Shown here in pieces: positions 16,359-25,465 of a stretch of DNA of 64,000 nt. The translations under genes were made by a program, and so were the position numbers. The notes under the pieces are model-generated. The model worked only from the letters and a program-made list of their open reading frames with translations. It searched no databases and was not told the DNA's origin. The DNA lies in assembly GCF_023100805.1 (NCBI RefSeq), contig NZ_CP095855.1, forward strand, positions 806,001 to 870,000, read 5' to 3'. Every line of letters starts with the position of its first letter. Within the stretch, counting starts at the first letter, position 1. Source of the DNA: Chitinophaga filiformis (GTDB lineage Bacteria > Bacteroidota > Bacteroidia > Chitinophagales > Chitinophagaceae).

Positions 16359-17741
16359 ATGGAAGAATCGTTCAGAGACAGCCTGGCGACTGTTGACAAG
16401 CAAGGAAAACGCAGCTGGATATACAGCCAGAAGCCGAAAGGTAAACTCTATAACGCGAGGAGTGTGCTAAGCTTCCTTTATTTCCTTGCGTTTTTTGCCG
16501 GCCCATTCATTCAAGTGAATGGCCGGCCCTTGTTTTTGTTTAATGTAGTTGAAGGCAGGTTCATATTGTTCGGCGCCATATTCTGGCCGCAGGACTTCTT
16601 TATATTCGGCTTAGCCATGGTGGCTTTTATCCTCTTCATTGTAGTATTCACCATGGCCTTCGGCCGCCTGTTCTGCGGATGGGCATGTCCACAGACCATC
16701 TTCATGGAAATGCTCTTCCGCAAAATAGAATACTGGATAGAAGGTGATGCATCTGCCCAGAAACTTTTGAACAAAGCGCCATGGAACACGGACAAGATCG
16801 TGAAAAAGACCAGCAAGCATATCCTCTTTTACATGCTGTCTTTCCTGATCGCCAATACGTTCCTGGCTTATGTAATCGGCATAAACAGTTTGCTTGAAAT
16901 AATAACCGGTCCGGTTACAGAACATACAGGTGGTCTTGCCGCAATGATCATTTTTGCAGGCGTGTTCTATGGCGTATTTGCCTTCTTCAGGGAGCAGGTA
17001 TGCACGGTAGTATGTCCTTACGGCCGCCTTCAGGGTGTGTTGCTGGACAGGGACTCTGTGGTGGTAGCATACGATTATACCAGGGGAGAGCCCCGCGGGC
17101 ATTTTAAAAAACAGGCAGACAACAACCTGGGCGATTGTATCGATTGCCTTCAATGTGTAAAGGTATGTCCAACCGGCATAGACATCCGCAATGGTACACA
17201 GTTAGAGTGCGTGAACTGTACCGCCTGTATTGATGCCTGCAACTTCATGATGGAAAAAACAGGACGCCCCCTGCATCTCATCCGCTATGCATCAGAGAAC
17301 GGGATCGCCAACAAACAGCCCTTACACTTTACCACAAGGATCAAATTATATAGTTCCGTGCTGGTGATACTGCTCACCGCCATCACCTGGATGCTGGTAA
17401 GCCGGAAACCGGTAAGTGGAACGATCATCCGGACAGCAGGCATGTTGTACCAGGAAAGAGGTGCTGACAGTATCTCCAATCTTTACCGGATTAAGCTGGT
17501 CAACAAAACAGCCAGCGATATTCCACTCAGCCTCCGGCTGGAAGATGCACCAGGCAAAATAGAACTGCTTGGTCATCAGCAGGTAACTGTAAAAGGGGAG
17601 CAACAGGGCGAGGGTATCTTCTTCGTTATATTGCCCCGTACCGCCATCAAAAAGCGTAAAACAACCTTACATATCACGCTGTATACAGGCAACAATAAGG
17701 AGGGCACCATCGGCACCACCTTCCTGGGACCTGCGCAGTAA
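16359..17741 (+). CDS. ccoG: cytochrome c oxidase accessory protein CcoG
   Basis: 460 residues from ATG 16359, preceded by an in-frame GTG. It has membrane helices near 28-50, 68-90, 155-175, 190-210 and 325-345. The CGWACPQTIFMEML and VCTVVCPYGRLQ motifs are followed by two 4Fe-4S ferredoxin-type clusters, CIDCLQCVKVCP and CVNCTACIDAC, and a C-terminal Ig-like periplasmic domain. This is the complete RdxA/FixG layout. CcoG reduces Cu(II) for delivery to the oxidase. It lies 24 bases after ccoP and 31 before ccoH. Confidence 0.95.
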   Translation: MEESFRDSLATVDKQGKRSWIYSQKPKGKLYNARSVLSFLYFLAFFAGPFIQVNGRPLFLFNVVEGRFILFGAIFWPQDFFIFGLAMVAFILFIVVFTMAFGRLFCGWACPQTIFMEMLFRKIEYWIEGDASAQKLLNKAPWNTDKIVKKTSKHILFYMLSFLIANTFLAYVIGINSLLEIITGPVTEHTGGLAAMIIFAGVFYGVFAFFREQVCTVVCPYGRLQGVLLDRDSVVVAYDYTRGEPRGHFKKQADNNLGDCIDCLQCVKVCPTGIDIRNGTQLECVNCTACIDACNFMMEKTGRPLHLIRYASENGIANKQPLHFTTRIKLYSSVLVILLTAITWMLVSRKPVSGTIIRTAGMLYQERGADSISNLYRIKLVNKTASDIPLSLRLEDAPGKIELLGHQQVTVKGEQQGEGIFFVILPRTAIKKRKTTLHITLYTGNNKEGTIGTTFLGPAQ

Positions 17742-17772
17742 TTGTTATATCCTTCATCAAAATATCCGAATC

Positions 17773-18210
17773 ATGAACTGGGGTCATAAAATCATTATCG
17801 TATTCATTCTTTTTGCAGCGGGCATCCTCACGCTGGTAACCAAAAGTATGCGCACCCGCATAGACATGGTTACGCCTAATTATTACGCAGAAGAGCTGAA
17901 ATATCAGCAGGTGATCGACGGCAGGAGAGAAGCCCTTTCCCTTTCTGCGCCTGTCAGCATCAATCAGTCAGAGAAGTCAGTTGGTATTCTTTTTCCCGCT
18001 GAAATGCAGGGCGTTCCTCTTGAGGGCAACGTGTTGTTCTACCGTGCCTCAGATTCCCGCCAGGACGTCTCTCTCCCTTTACAGCCTGATGAGAACGGGC
18101 TGGTGCTGGTTAGCAAGAAACGATTTCAGAAAGGCAATTACCGGGTACAATTACAATGGGAGGCAAAGGGAAAATCTTATTACCAGGAAAGTTTTGTAAC
18201 CGTTAACTGA
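17773..18210 (+). CDS. ccoH: FixH/CcoH family protein
   Basis: 145 residues. A single N-terminal membrane helix (KIIIVFILFAAGILTLVTKSM) is followed by the FixH signature VTPNYYAEELKYQQVIDG and a periplasmic Ig-like domain ending NYRVQLQWEAKGKSYYQE. CcoH is an assembly factor that binds the cbb3 complex. It is packed between ccoG (31 bases) and the TauE/SafE-like gene (8 bases), so it is certainly in the same transcript. Confidence 0.93.
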   Translation: MNWGHKIIIVFILFAAGILTLVTKSMRTRIDMVTPNYYAEELKYQQVIDGRREALSLSAPVSINQSEKSVGILFPAEMQGVPLEGNVLFYRASDSRQDVSLPLQPDENGLVLVSKKRFQKGNYRVQLQWEAKGKSYYQESFVTVN

Positions 18211-18218
18211 TACAGATC

Positions 18219-18935
18219 ATGCTCCTGACGTTTTTATATGCCTTGTCGCTGGGCTTCATCGGCAGCTTTCACTGTATCGGCATGTGCGGGCCCATTGCGC
18301 TCACCCTCCCGGTGCAACACCTGGACGGCGTCCGTAAGCAGGTGGGCATTCTGTTGTACAATGCAGGAAGGGTTACTGCCTATGCCGGCTTAGGCCTTGC
18401 TTCCGGATGGCTGGGCAGACAATTCTTCCTGGGAGGCCTGCAGCAGTGGTTGTCTATTCTGCTTGGAACTGGCATGTTGCTGCTGATAGTGCTGCAATAT
18501 GGTTTCCGCCGGCACCGCTTCCAGCTGAATACGGGCTTTTATACACGTCATATCAAAACAATGCTGGGCAACCTGCTTCGTCGTCAGCAACAGCATACCC
18601 TGTATGCGATCGGCTTCCTGAACGGCCTATTGCCCTGTGGCCTGGTATGGTTTGCCATTACCGGGGCTGTAGCCACCGGCAGCTCCCTGCAGGGCGCCCT
18701 TTTCATGGCAGCCTTTGGTACAGGTACACTACCTGCTATGATAGCGCTAAGCTGGTTCAACGATCTTATCAGTATCCGCCTGCGTAACCGTTTACGCAGC
18801 TGCATCCCATATGTTCTCACCGTTATGGCCATTCTGCTCATCATGCGCGGGCTTAATCTGAATATTCCATACGTCAGCCCCGCATTGACTGCACCGGGCG
18901 AAAAAGTCTCATTACACTGCCTTAAACCATCCTGA
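18219..18935 (+). CDS. TauE/SafE-like membrane protein of cbb3 loci
   Basis: 238 residues with about six membrane helices. The conserved start (ALSLGFIGSFHCIGMCGPIA) and NGLLPCGLVWFAI belong to the subfamily annotated as sulfite exporter TauE/SafE that recurs in cbb3 operons. The HCxGMCGP and LPCG motifs hold conserved Cys and His and suggest a metal (copper) or thiol role rather than sulfite export; that is inference from context. It sits 8 bases after ccoH and 2 bases before hemN. Confidence 0.87.
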   Translation: MLLTFLYALSLGFIGSFHCIGMCGPIALTLPVQHLDGVRKQVGILLYNAGRVTAYAGLGLASGWLGRQFFLGGLQQWLSILLGTGMLLLIVLQYGFRRHRFQLNTGFYTRHIKTMLGNLLRRQQQHTLYAIGFLNGLLPCGLVWFAITGAVATGSSLQGALFMAAFGTGTLPAMIALSWFNDLISIRLRNRLRSCIPYVLTVMAILLIMRGLNLNIPYVSPALTAPGEKVSLHCLKPS

Positions 18936-18937
18936 TC

Positions 18938-20296
18938 ATGCAACTCATTAGAAAATATAACACCGCTGCTCCCCGCTATACAAGTTACCCGACCGTTCCT
19001 TACTGGGATGAGCAGCAGTTTGATATCGATACCTGGAAGCAGGCTTTACTGCAATCTTTCCGCGCCACCAACCACACGGAAGGGATCAGTATCTATATCC
19101 ATCTGCCTTATTGTGAACAATTGTGCACTTACTGTGGATGCAATAAACATATTACCGTCAACCATGGCGTAGAAGCCCCCTATATACAGTCTATACTCAA
19201 TGAATGGGAGCTGTATCTGCAGCTGTTCAAAGAACGTCCGCGCATCAGGGAGATCCATCTTGGCGGAGGCACACCAACATTTTTCAGTCCACAGAACCTG
19301 CACAACTTACTTTCCCGTATATATCTGCATGCCGATCTGTTGCCTGATGCCACACTTAGTTTCGAAGGCCATCCAAACAACACGACAAAGGCGCATATGC
19401 TGACGCTGTATAATCTTGGCTTCCGCCGTATGAGCCTGGGTATTCAGGACTTCGATCCGCGCGTGCAGGACATCATCAACCGGATACAACCCTATGAGAC
19501 GGTGGCAGAAGTCACCGCCACTGCAAGAGCTATCGGTTATACCTCCATCAACTATGACCTGGTATATGGCTTACCCCTTCAAACCATGGAAAGCGTAGGA
19601 GATACGATTAATAAAGTAATGCAGCTAAGGCCGGACAGGATCTCTTTCTATAGCTATGCGCATGTACCCTGGGTAAAAGGTGTTGGTCAACGGCGTTATT
19701 CTGAGGCAGATCTTCCAAAGGATGAAGAGAAGAGAGCGCTCTATGAGCTGGGTAAAACACTGTTCGCTGAGAACGGGTATACAGAGATCGGGATGGACCA
19801 CTTTGCGTTGCCTCATGACAGCCTGTATCATGCCTGCAATCAGGGATCATTACACAGGAACTTTATGGGATATACCGATCACCATACATCGCTTATGGTG
19901 GGCCTGGGTGCGTCTTCTATAGGAGACAGCTGGTATGCATATGCACAGAATGAAAAGCGGATCGCTATATGGCAGCAGCTTGTGAACAGCGGACAGTTCC
20001 CTGTAGTACGTGGTCACATCCTGGATGCGGAAGACCTCCGGTTGCGTCGCCATATTCATGACCTTATGTGTAGTTTTAAGACAGCCCTGAGTGAGGCAGA
20101 CAGGAGAAGCCCCGTTATTGCAGAAAGCCTCGAAAGGCTTGAGGAGCTTGAGAAAGACGGGCTGGTAGACATAACGGAAAATGCAGTATCTGTTACCGGG
20201 AAAGGCGGGCCTTTTATCCGCAATATCTGTATGGCTTTTGATGCCCGCTTATGGAGAAAGCTGCCACAATCTCAACTGTTCAGTACTGCCATCTGA
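18938..20296 (+). CDS. hemN: oxygen-independent coproporphyrinogen III oxidase
   Basis: 452 residues, a radical SAM enzyme. The N-terminus has YNTAAPRYTSYPTVPYW, then the cluster motif HLPYCEQLCTYCGCNKH (CX3CX2C), the GGGTP motif (LGGGTPTFF), and SFEGHPNNTTKAHM. The C-terminal HemN domain has DHFALPHD and NFMGYTDHHTSLMVGLGASSIG. It converts coproporphyrinogen III to protoporphyrinogen IX without oxygen, supplying haem for the oxidase under low oxygen. Length and N-terminal box fit true HemN rather than HemW. It is the last gene of the cco transcript. Confidence 0.95.
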   Translation: MQLIRKYNTAAPRYTSYPTVPYWDEQQFDIDTWKQALLQSFRATNHTEGISIYIHLPYCEQLCTYCGCNKHITVNHGVEAPYIQSILNEWELYLQLFKERPRIREIHLGGGTPTFFSPQNLHNLLSRIYLHADLLPDATLSFEGHPNNTTKAHMLTLYNLGFRRMSLGIQDFDPRVQDIINRIQPYETVAEVTATARAIGYTSINYDLVYGLPLQTMESVGDTINKVMQLRPDRISFYSYAHVPWVKGVGQRRYSEADLPKDEEKRALYELGKTLFAENGYTEIGMDHFALPHDSLYHACNQGSLHRNFMGYTDHHTSLMVGLGASSIGDSWYAYAQNEKRIAIWQQLVNSGQFPVVRGHILDAEDLRLRRHIHDLMCSFKTALSEADRRSPVIAESLERLEELEKDGLVDITENAVSVTGKGGPFIRNICMAFDARLWRKLPQSQLFSTAI

Positions 20297-20508
20297 GTTC
20301 TTCCGCAGCTTATTCACTTCATTCTTATCACTTTATACCCTTTGAAATTATGTTACTGAAAGGCAGTGTGCTTTTCCAGAAATTGGAATTTAGAAAGGTC
20401 CGGTATACAGGGTGATAAAAAGTAGTTCCCTGTTCATATCTGAAGAGATAAAACCAGGCTTGAAAGATCAGCGGAAACACTTGCGGGGAAAGGATTTCAC
20501 AGGGCATT

Positions 20509-20544
20509 AAAAAAGTCTGACCGTGTTTACAATCAGACTTTCTT
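20509..20544 (+). terminator. hairpin terminator downstream of the cco-hemN operon
   Basis: AAAGTCTGA (20512-20520) pairs perfectly with TCAGACTTT (20533-20541), preceded by an A run and followed by a T-rich stretch. It lies about 215 bases past hemN. Confidence 0.6.
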
Positions 20545-20751
20545 GTTATGTGAATGGGTTAGTAAGTACAGGGAACAAAAATTCCCTACACAATATTAAA
20601 AAGAATTTCATCACAAAAGAAAAAAAATGCAAACTTTTTTATTCACACACTAAAAAAAATGTGGATAACAACAGTTACAAAGAAGCGTTAAAACTTCATT
20701 TCTCTTCTTGATGAAACAAAAACGGGTGAACAATCGTATCGTATTCTCTAC

Positions 20752-20759
20752 TACCTTTG
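20752..20759 (+). promoter_or_regulatory. -7 box of lpxD
   Basis: TACCTTTG matches TAnnTTTG and ends 21 bases before the lpxD ATG. No clear -33 TTG was found. Confidence 0.45.
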
Positions 20760-20780
20760 CTCCACTAAACAACAGAAAAC

Positions 20781-21725
20781 ATGAAGTTTAATGAACCGAT
20801 CGCGGTAACGGAAATAGCGGCATTCATAGGCGCAGAGCTGGAAGGCGACGATACGCTGATGGCCACCGGCATCAATGAGATCCATAAGGTAGAACCGGGT
20901 GACATCTCGTTTGTGGACTTCGCAAAGTACTATGATGCCTGCCTGAGATCAGCAGCTACGATTATCATCATTAATAAAAAAGTGACTTGCCCTCCGGGAA
21001 AAGTATTGCTCGTAACAGACGATCCGTTCAGTGCTTATGTGAAACTGGTAAAACGCTTCCGTCCTTTCGAACCAGCCACCAACCCCATCAGCGATTCTGC
21101 TGTGATAGGCGAGGGGACTATCATACAGCCGAATGTATTCGTTGGTAATCATGTTACTATCGGTACCAATTGTATCATTCATCCCAACGTAACTATTTAC
21201 GACAATTCCATCATCGGGAATAACGTGATCATCCATGCAGGCACTGTTATCGGTGCGGATGCCTTCTATTTTAAGAAACGGGCCGACAGGGAGGTGATGT
21301 ACGATAAACTGGAAAGCTGCGGAAGGGTGATCATTGAAGATGACGTGGAAATAGGCGCTGGCTGTACCATTGACAAGGGTGTAAGTGGCGATACCATCAT
21401 CGGCCGTGGCACGAAATTCGATAACATGATCCACATAGGACATGGCACTGTCATCGGCCGTAATTGCCTCTTTGCCGGTCAGGTAGGTGTAGGCGGTAAA
21501 GCACATATAGAAGACAACGTGATCCTCTGGGGCCAGGTAGGTGTTTCAAAAGACCTTACTATCGGGAAAGGTGCTGTTGTGCTGGCGCAAAGCGGTGTAC
21601 CTTCTTCACTGGAAGGAGGTAAGGTATACTTTGGCTCTCCTGTTGAAGATGCCAAGGTTAAGATGAAGGAAATAAACTGGATTAAACGTATTCCTGAGAT
21701 CTGGCAAAAACTGTATGGCCATTGA
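20781..21725 (+). CDS. lpxD: UDP-3-O-acylglucosamine N-acyltransferase-like (LpxD)
   Basis: 314 residues. The N-terminal LpxD domain (TEIAAFIGAELEG; VEPGDISFVD) is followed by a left-handed beta-helix of hexapeptide repeats from about residue 105 (VIGEGTIIQPNVFVGNHVTI) and a C-terminal helix. The region DNMIHIGHGTVIG corresponds to the catalytic His loop. LpxD transfers the second acyl chain in lipid A synthesis. No other lpx gene is nearby, so it may be an additional LpxD-like copy; Bacteroidota often carry more than one. It is followed by a strong terminator and is probably transcribed alone. Confidence 0.85.
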   Translation: MKFNEPIAVTEIAAFIGAELEGDDTLMATGINEIHKVEPGDISFVDFAKYYDACLRSAATIIIINKKVTCPPGKVLLVTDDPFSAYVKLVKRFRPFEPATNPISDSAVIGEGTIIQPNVFVGNHVTIGTNCIIHPNVTIYDNSIIGNNVIIHAGTVIGADAFYFKKRADREVMYDKLESCGRVIIEDDVEIGAGCTIDKGVSGDTIIGRGTKFDNMIHIGHGTVIGRNCLFAGQVGVGGKAHIEDNVILWGQVGVSKDLTIGKGAVVLAQSGVPSSLEGGKVYFGSPVEDAKVKMKEINWIKRIPEIWQKLYGH

Positions 21726-21739
21726 TATATTATTTCACA

Positions 21740-21768
21740 GGCTCCATGCAAACCATGGAGCCTTTTTG
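21740..21768 (+). terminator. rho-independent terminator of lpxD
   Basis: GGCTCCATG (21740-21748) pairs perfectly with CATGGAGCC (21754-21762) and is followed by TTTTTG. Confidence 0.85.
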
Positions 21769-21783
21769 TTTAAAAGTCTCTCT

Positions 21784-22458
21784 ATGCCCCGGCATTTTCT
21801 TACACTTATATTTCTGATCACCTTCAGTAACCTTGCTTTCGCCCAGGACGGTCTTTATACCTCCACGCAGGAATGGCCCGTCAGCATCAGTGACGGATGG
21901 TTTACAGCAAAAACCATCTCCTTCGGCCAGTACACCACCTCCTCCCGGAAAAACGGGATAGCCGATGCGGCAGCGGTCAGCTTCATCAAAGATCCTGTAA
22001 ACCCATTCAATATCCGGGTTAGCGGCAGGGAGGAGAACATACTCACACAAGTCATACAGGCTGCACATATTGCTTTTTCCGGGCATTCCCTGCCCTCATT
22101 TCTGGACAATATGCCGGCAACTGCACTCTTCTCCTACATATTGATCAACGGGACCAAAAATGAGCCCCTAAAACGATGGGAGATGATCCTGAAAGATGTG
22201 AATTACCTGGAATTGAATGAAAATAAACCGGCAGGCATCCTGCGCTCGGCAGACGATGAGGTGCGTGTTACAGCCCATAACCGCTTCGGCACTAAAAACT
22301 CTTATGAGAATATCTGTTATGAATTTCACATCCGCCGGCAGGTAGTGGCGGCTGTTGTTACAGGAGCCCATCCAAGGGTATGGATGAGCGCGGAGATGGA
22401 AGGAAAGCCGCTCCTGCCGGTATTAGCAGCGGCCATAGGAGCGCTCCTTGTCAGGTAA
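21784..22458 (+). CDS. exported protein of unknown function
   Basis: 224 residues from ATG 21784. A signal peptide (LTLIFLITFSNLAFAQ) precedes a mixed alpha/beta region with no motif I recognise. Features include ISDGWFTAKTISFGQYTTSSRKNG, a long middle helix region (ILTQVIQAAHIAF) and a C-terminal hydrophobic stretch (LPVLAAAIGALLVR) that may be a membrane anchor. The start is 15 bases after the lpxD terminator, so its transcription probably depends on read-through or a promoter inside that region. It converges on the epimerase gene with a 3-base gap. I give no function. Confidence 0.65.
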   Translation: MPRHFLTLIFLITFSNLAFAQDGLYTSTQEWPVSISDGWFTAKTISFGQYTTSSRKNGIADAAAVSFIKDPVNPFNIRVSGREENILTQVIQAAHIAFSGHSLPSFLDNMPATALFSYILINGTKNEPLKRWEMILKDVNYLELNENKPAGILRSADDEVRVTAHNRFGTKNSYENICYEFHIRRQVVAAVVTGAHPRVWMSAEMEGKPLLPVLAAAIGALLVR

Positions 22459-22461
22459 GCG

Positions 22462-23448
22462 TTATCCCTGGCGGCGCTTCTCCTCCAGGAAAACCCGGCA
22501 CATATCGGCAATTGTTGTTTGTAAGGGTGTAAAAGAGAATCCCGGCAATGCTTTCAGGATCTTTTCATTGCTGTAGTATACTTTCAGCTGTGCGGTCCGG
22601 GACGTTTCCTTGGTCAGCAATGCCTTTTTACCGGATAGCTTGCTTTTTATTGCCTCCAGTCTCCATACGATTTCCGCCATCCAGGGCTTTACAGCAATAT
22701 GAGGTGGCTTTTTTCCCAGTTGATGTGCCATTTCTTTAAACAGGTCGTAGTACTTCCAGTTATCGGTTGTCAGCACGAAACGTTCCCCTTCTATATCGCT
22801 TTCCATCAGCCTGAACATGACTTCTGCCACATCGCGTACATCTGTGAAACCGTTGATGCCTTCTGTATAATATGGAAATTCTTTCCAGGCGTTTTTTATC
22901 AGCATACCGGAGCTATCCTCCCAATATCCGGCGCCCAGTATAATACCCGGGTTAACAATGACAACATCCAGGCCTTCTGCCATACCTCTCCAGGCTTCCA
23001 TCTCTCCCAGGTGTTTACTGACACTATACCTGGAATTATTACTGCCATCCCGCCATTCACTTGATTCATCAAGCACGCCGTCTACCCTTGCCCTGCCCAG
23101 TGCTGCGGTGGAACTAACATGCACCAGCTTTCTGACACCTGCATCAATAGCAAGATTAACTACGTTGGCAGTTCCCTCTACATTCACTTTCATTATCCGG
23201 TCCTGCTCACCGGGACTGAACGATACCACGCCTGCACAATGATAGACTTTATCTACGCCCTGCATAGCGTCTTCCAATGCGCTGACATCCAGCACGTCGC
23301 CCTGTACCCATTCTATCTTATGCCGTATATCTTCTACCTGAGGAGGAATTGCTGTGCGGTACAAAGCCCGTACCGGCTGTCCGACATTCACCAGTTTACG
23401 TAATAAATGACTGCCTAAAAAACCTGTGCCGCCCGTAACTAAATTCAT
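22462..23448 (-). CDS. NAD(P)-dependent epimerase/dehydratase (extended SDR)
   Basis: 328 residues from ATG 23448; the open frame extends 22 codons further but the Rossmann motif begins right at this Met (MNLVTGGTGFLGSHLLRKL). Further signs are YHCAGVVSF, the catalytic Ser in HVSSTAALG, and Tyr-x3-Lys in SRYSVSKHLGE. The family is close to dihydroflavonol-4-reductase-like enzymes acting on nucleotide sugars, ketones or sterol-like substrates; the substrate is not evident. It follows the 3-hydroxyacyl-CoA dehydrogenase by 19 bases on the same strand. Confidence 0.87.
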   Translation of the reverse strand: MNLVTGGTGFLGSHLLRKLVNVGQPVRALYRTAIPPQVEDIRHKIEWVQGDVLDVSALEDAMQGVDKVYHCAGVVSFSPGEQDRIMKVNVEGTANVVNLAIDAGVRKLVHVSSTAALGRARVDGVLDESSEWRDGSNNSRYSVSKHLGEMEAWRGMAEGLDVVIVNPGIILGAGYWEDSSGMLIKNAWKEFPYYTEGINGFTDVRDVAEVMFRLMESDIEGERFVLTTDNWKYYDLFKEMAHQLGKKPPHIAVKPWMAEIVWRLEAIKSKLSGKKALLTKETSRTAQLKVYYSNEKILKALPGFSFTPLQTTIADMCRVFLEEKRRQG

Positions 23449-23467
23449 GAAATAAGTCCCGTTTGCG

Positions 23468-24328
23468 TCAAAGATAATTATAAAATCCCTTCCCGCTTTT
23501 CTTCCCCAATGCACCTTCCTCCACCTTTGCTATCTGTAAGGGGCTGGGAGCGAAGCGGGGCGCCCCGTTGTATGCGTCATAAAGGGAGCGCGTCACCGCC
23601 AGGTTAACATCGTTGCCGATCAGGTCCATCAATGCAAAAGGCCCCATACGGAACCCCGCGCTTTCCAGCAGGCGGTCTATGCTTTTGTATCCTGCAACCC
23701 CTTCTGCGGCTATCTGCATCGCTTCCAGGTAGTAGTGCCGGGCCACCCTGTTGACGATAAATCCGGGGGTATCCTGCACCATTACAGGCGTTTTTCCCAG
23801 CCTTTGGGATAGTGTGTATAAGAGCGCTGCAACATACGGTGCTGTATCTTTTCCTTTAACGATCTCCACCAGTTTCATTACAGGCGCCGGATTAAAAAAG
23901 TGCATCCCGGCCACCCTCTCCGGGTGATCTATGCCGGCAGCAATACCGCTCACCGGCAGGGATGAAGTATTGCTGGCAAGTATGGTAGCGGGCGTATTGA
24001 TGGCCGCCAGCTGATTGAACAGCGCCGTCTTTATCTCCAGCTTTTCAACAATCGCTTCTATGACCAATTCCGCCCGGCAGTCTTCCACATGAGCGGTAAA
24101 AGTGATCCGCTCAAGCATCGCGTCTTTCTCTTCAATGGTCATCTTCGCTTTCTTTACGGCATTGTCCAGCTGCAACGTGATCTGTTGCTGCGCTTTTTCA
24201 AGCATGGACGCCTGTACATCAAACAATATGGTACGGTAACCGCTTGCTGCTGCTACTTGTGCAATACCGGCGCCCATTGTGCCGGCGCCACATACAGCAA
24301 TCGTTTTGATCTGGTCAGCTGTGATCAT
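23468..24328 (-). CDS. 3-hydroxyacyl-CoA (3-hydroxybutyryl-CoA) dehydrogenase
   Basis: 286 residues. N-terminal NAD-binding domain with VCGAGTMGAGIAQVAAASGY, then LVIEAIVEKLEIK, SNTSSLPVS, and the catalytic His block HPERVAGMHFFNPAPVMKLVE. The C-terminal domain has DTPGFIVNRVARHYYLEAM and GFRMGPFALMDLIGNDVNL. Length and the single NAD domain point to the stand-alone short-chain type (Hbd/PaaH) rather than the multifunctional FadB. It oxidises 3-hydroxyacyl-CoA to 3-ketoacyl-CoA. A terminator lies between it and pheS upstream, so it probably has its own promoter. Confidence 0.92.
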   Translation of the reverse strand: MITADQIKTIAVCGAGTMGAGIAQVAAASGYRTILFDVQASMLEKAQQQITLQLDNAVKKAKMTIEEKDAMLERITFTAHVEDCRAELVIEAIVEKLEIKTALFNQLAAINTPATILASNTSSLPVSGIAAGIDHPERVAGMHFFNPAPVMKLVEIVKGKDTAPYVAALLYTLSQRLGKTPVMVQDTPGFIVNRVARHYYLEAMQIAAEGVAGYKSIDRLLESAGFRMGPFALMDLIGNDVNLAVTRSLYDAYNGAPRFAPSPLQIAKVEEGALGKKSGKGFYNYL

Positions 24329-24349
24329 ACGGGGAATTTATCGGGGTAA

Positions 24350-24400
24350 AAAAGACAAAGGAGAAAGCGGCGGTGATACAAACGCACGTTTTCTCCTTTG
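24350..24400 (-). terminator. terminator of pheS
   Basis: CAAAGGAGAAA (24356-24366) pairs perfectly with TTTCTCCTTTG (24390-24400). On the minus strand the stem is followed by a TCTTTTTT tract. Confidence 0.7.
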
Positions 24401-24421
24401 CAACTATCTTATTTTAAGTCG

Positions 24422-25450
24422 TCAGAGCGCTCCTTCAAACTGCTCCAGGAACCGGGTATCGTTCTCAGAGAACAGTCTCAGGTCCTTGATCTGGTAATTC
24501 AGCATGGTAATACGCTCTATACCCATTCCGAAAGCGAAACCGGTATATTTTTCAGGATCGATCCCACAATTCTCCAGCACTTTCGGATGCACCATACCAC
24601 AACCCAGGATCTCTACCCAGCCGGTATGCTTACATACATTACATCCTGAACCGCCACAGATCTGGCAGGATATATCCATTTCAGCACTTGGTTCAGTGAA
24701 AGGGAAGTAGGAAGGGCGGAAACGGATACGGGTGGTGTCTCCGAACAGTTCCTTCACGAAGTGGTACAGTGTCTGTTTCAGATCAGCAAATGATACATTC
24801 TCATCAATGTACAGCCCTTCCACCTGGTGGAAGAAGCAATGCGCCCTGGCGGAGATCGTTTCATTACGGTATACACGGCCCGGACAGATGATGCGGATAG
24901 GCAGCTTACCTGCTTCCATGGCTCTTACCTGTACGGAAGAGGTGTGGGTGCGCAGCAGCCAGTCCGGATGCTTACTGATGTAGAACGTATCCTGCATATC
25001 CCTTGCAGGGTGATTTTCCGGCAGGTTCAGTGCCGTAAAGTTATGCCAGTCGTCTTCTATTTCCGGTCCTTCTGCAATGGCAAAACCCAGACGTTCAAAT
25101 ATGCTGATGATCTTATTTCTGACAACGCTGATAGGATGGCGGGTACCCAGCCGGTGTGGTTCCGCCGGCAGTGTGAGGTCTGCATCGGAGGTAGCGGCGG
25201 CATTGCCGTCTTTCAGGTGCTCGAACTGAGTATACCTTTCTTCCGCCAGTTGTTTAAACCCGTTCAGTACCTGTCCAAACTCTTTTTTACGCTCGTTTGG
25301 CACCTGTTTCATTTCGCCAAACATAGCCTTTACGATTCCTTTTGTTCCAAGGAATTTAATGCGGTATTGTTCAAGATCCGCGGCCGTAGCTGGCTCGAAT
25401 GCTAATATTTCCTGTTTGTAGGCAGCTATTTGCTGTTCTATCTGATCCAT
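24422..25450 (-). CDS. pheS: phenylalanyl-tRNA synthetase alpha subunit
   Basis: 342 residues from ATG 25450. An N-terminal coiled-coil arm (about 1-90) is followed by the class II catalytic core: HPISVVRNKIISIF, motif 2 region with RIRFRPSYFPFTEPSAEMDI, and motif 3 GFAFGMGIERITML. A four-Cys segment (CQICGGSGCNVCKHTGW) is seen in many PheS proteins. It charges tRNA-Phe together with PheT, which is not adjacent. It is followed by a hairpin terminator and lies 15 bases downstream of an OmpR-type regulator gene on the same strand. Confidence 0.97.
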   Translation of the reverse strand: MDQIEQQIAAYKQEILAFEPATAADLEQYRIKFLGTKGIVKAMFGEMKQVPNERKKEFGQVLNGFKQLAEERYTQFEHLKDGNAAATSDADLTLPAEPHRLGTRHPISVVRNKIISIFERLGFAIAEGPEIEDDWHNFTALNLPENHPARDMQDTFYISKHPDWLLRTHTSSVQVRAMEAGKLPIRIICPGRVYRNETISARAHCFFHQVEGLYIDENVSFADLKQTLYHFVKELFGDTTRIRFRPSYFPFTEPSAEMDISCQICGGSGCNVCKHTGWVEILGCGMVHPKVLENCGIDPEKYTGFAFGMGIERITMLNYQIKDLRLFSENDTRFLEQFEGAL

Positions 25451-25456
25451 AGTCAG

Positions 25457-25464
25457 CAAAGATA
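25457..25464 (-). promoter_or_regulatory. -7 box abutting the pheS start codon
   Basis: Minus strand TATCTTTG, 6 bases before the ATG at 25450. If used, the transcript would be leaderless or nearly so. It lies in the 15-base gap after the regulator gene. Confidence 0.4.
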
Positions 25465-25465
25465 A

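Larger units (their letters stand above)
20297..20780. other. intergenic region without a gene, AT-rich in its second half
   Basis: The 484 bases between hemN and lpxD hold a terminator-like hairpin (20512-20541), an A-rich stretch and the lpxD -7 box. A 62-codon frame at 20523-20711 starts with TTG-like context, is very AT-rich and lacks any recognisable feature, so I do not call it. Confidence 0.6.

Noticed and set aside
20523-20711. 62-codon plus-strand frame in the hemN-lpxD gap
   Set aside because: Very AT-rich, Lys/Asn-heavy, starts inside the terminator hairpin and shows no domain, signal peptide or good upstream signal.
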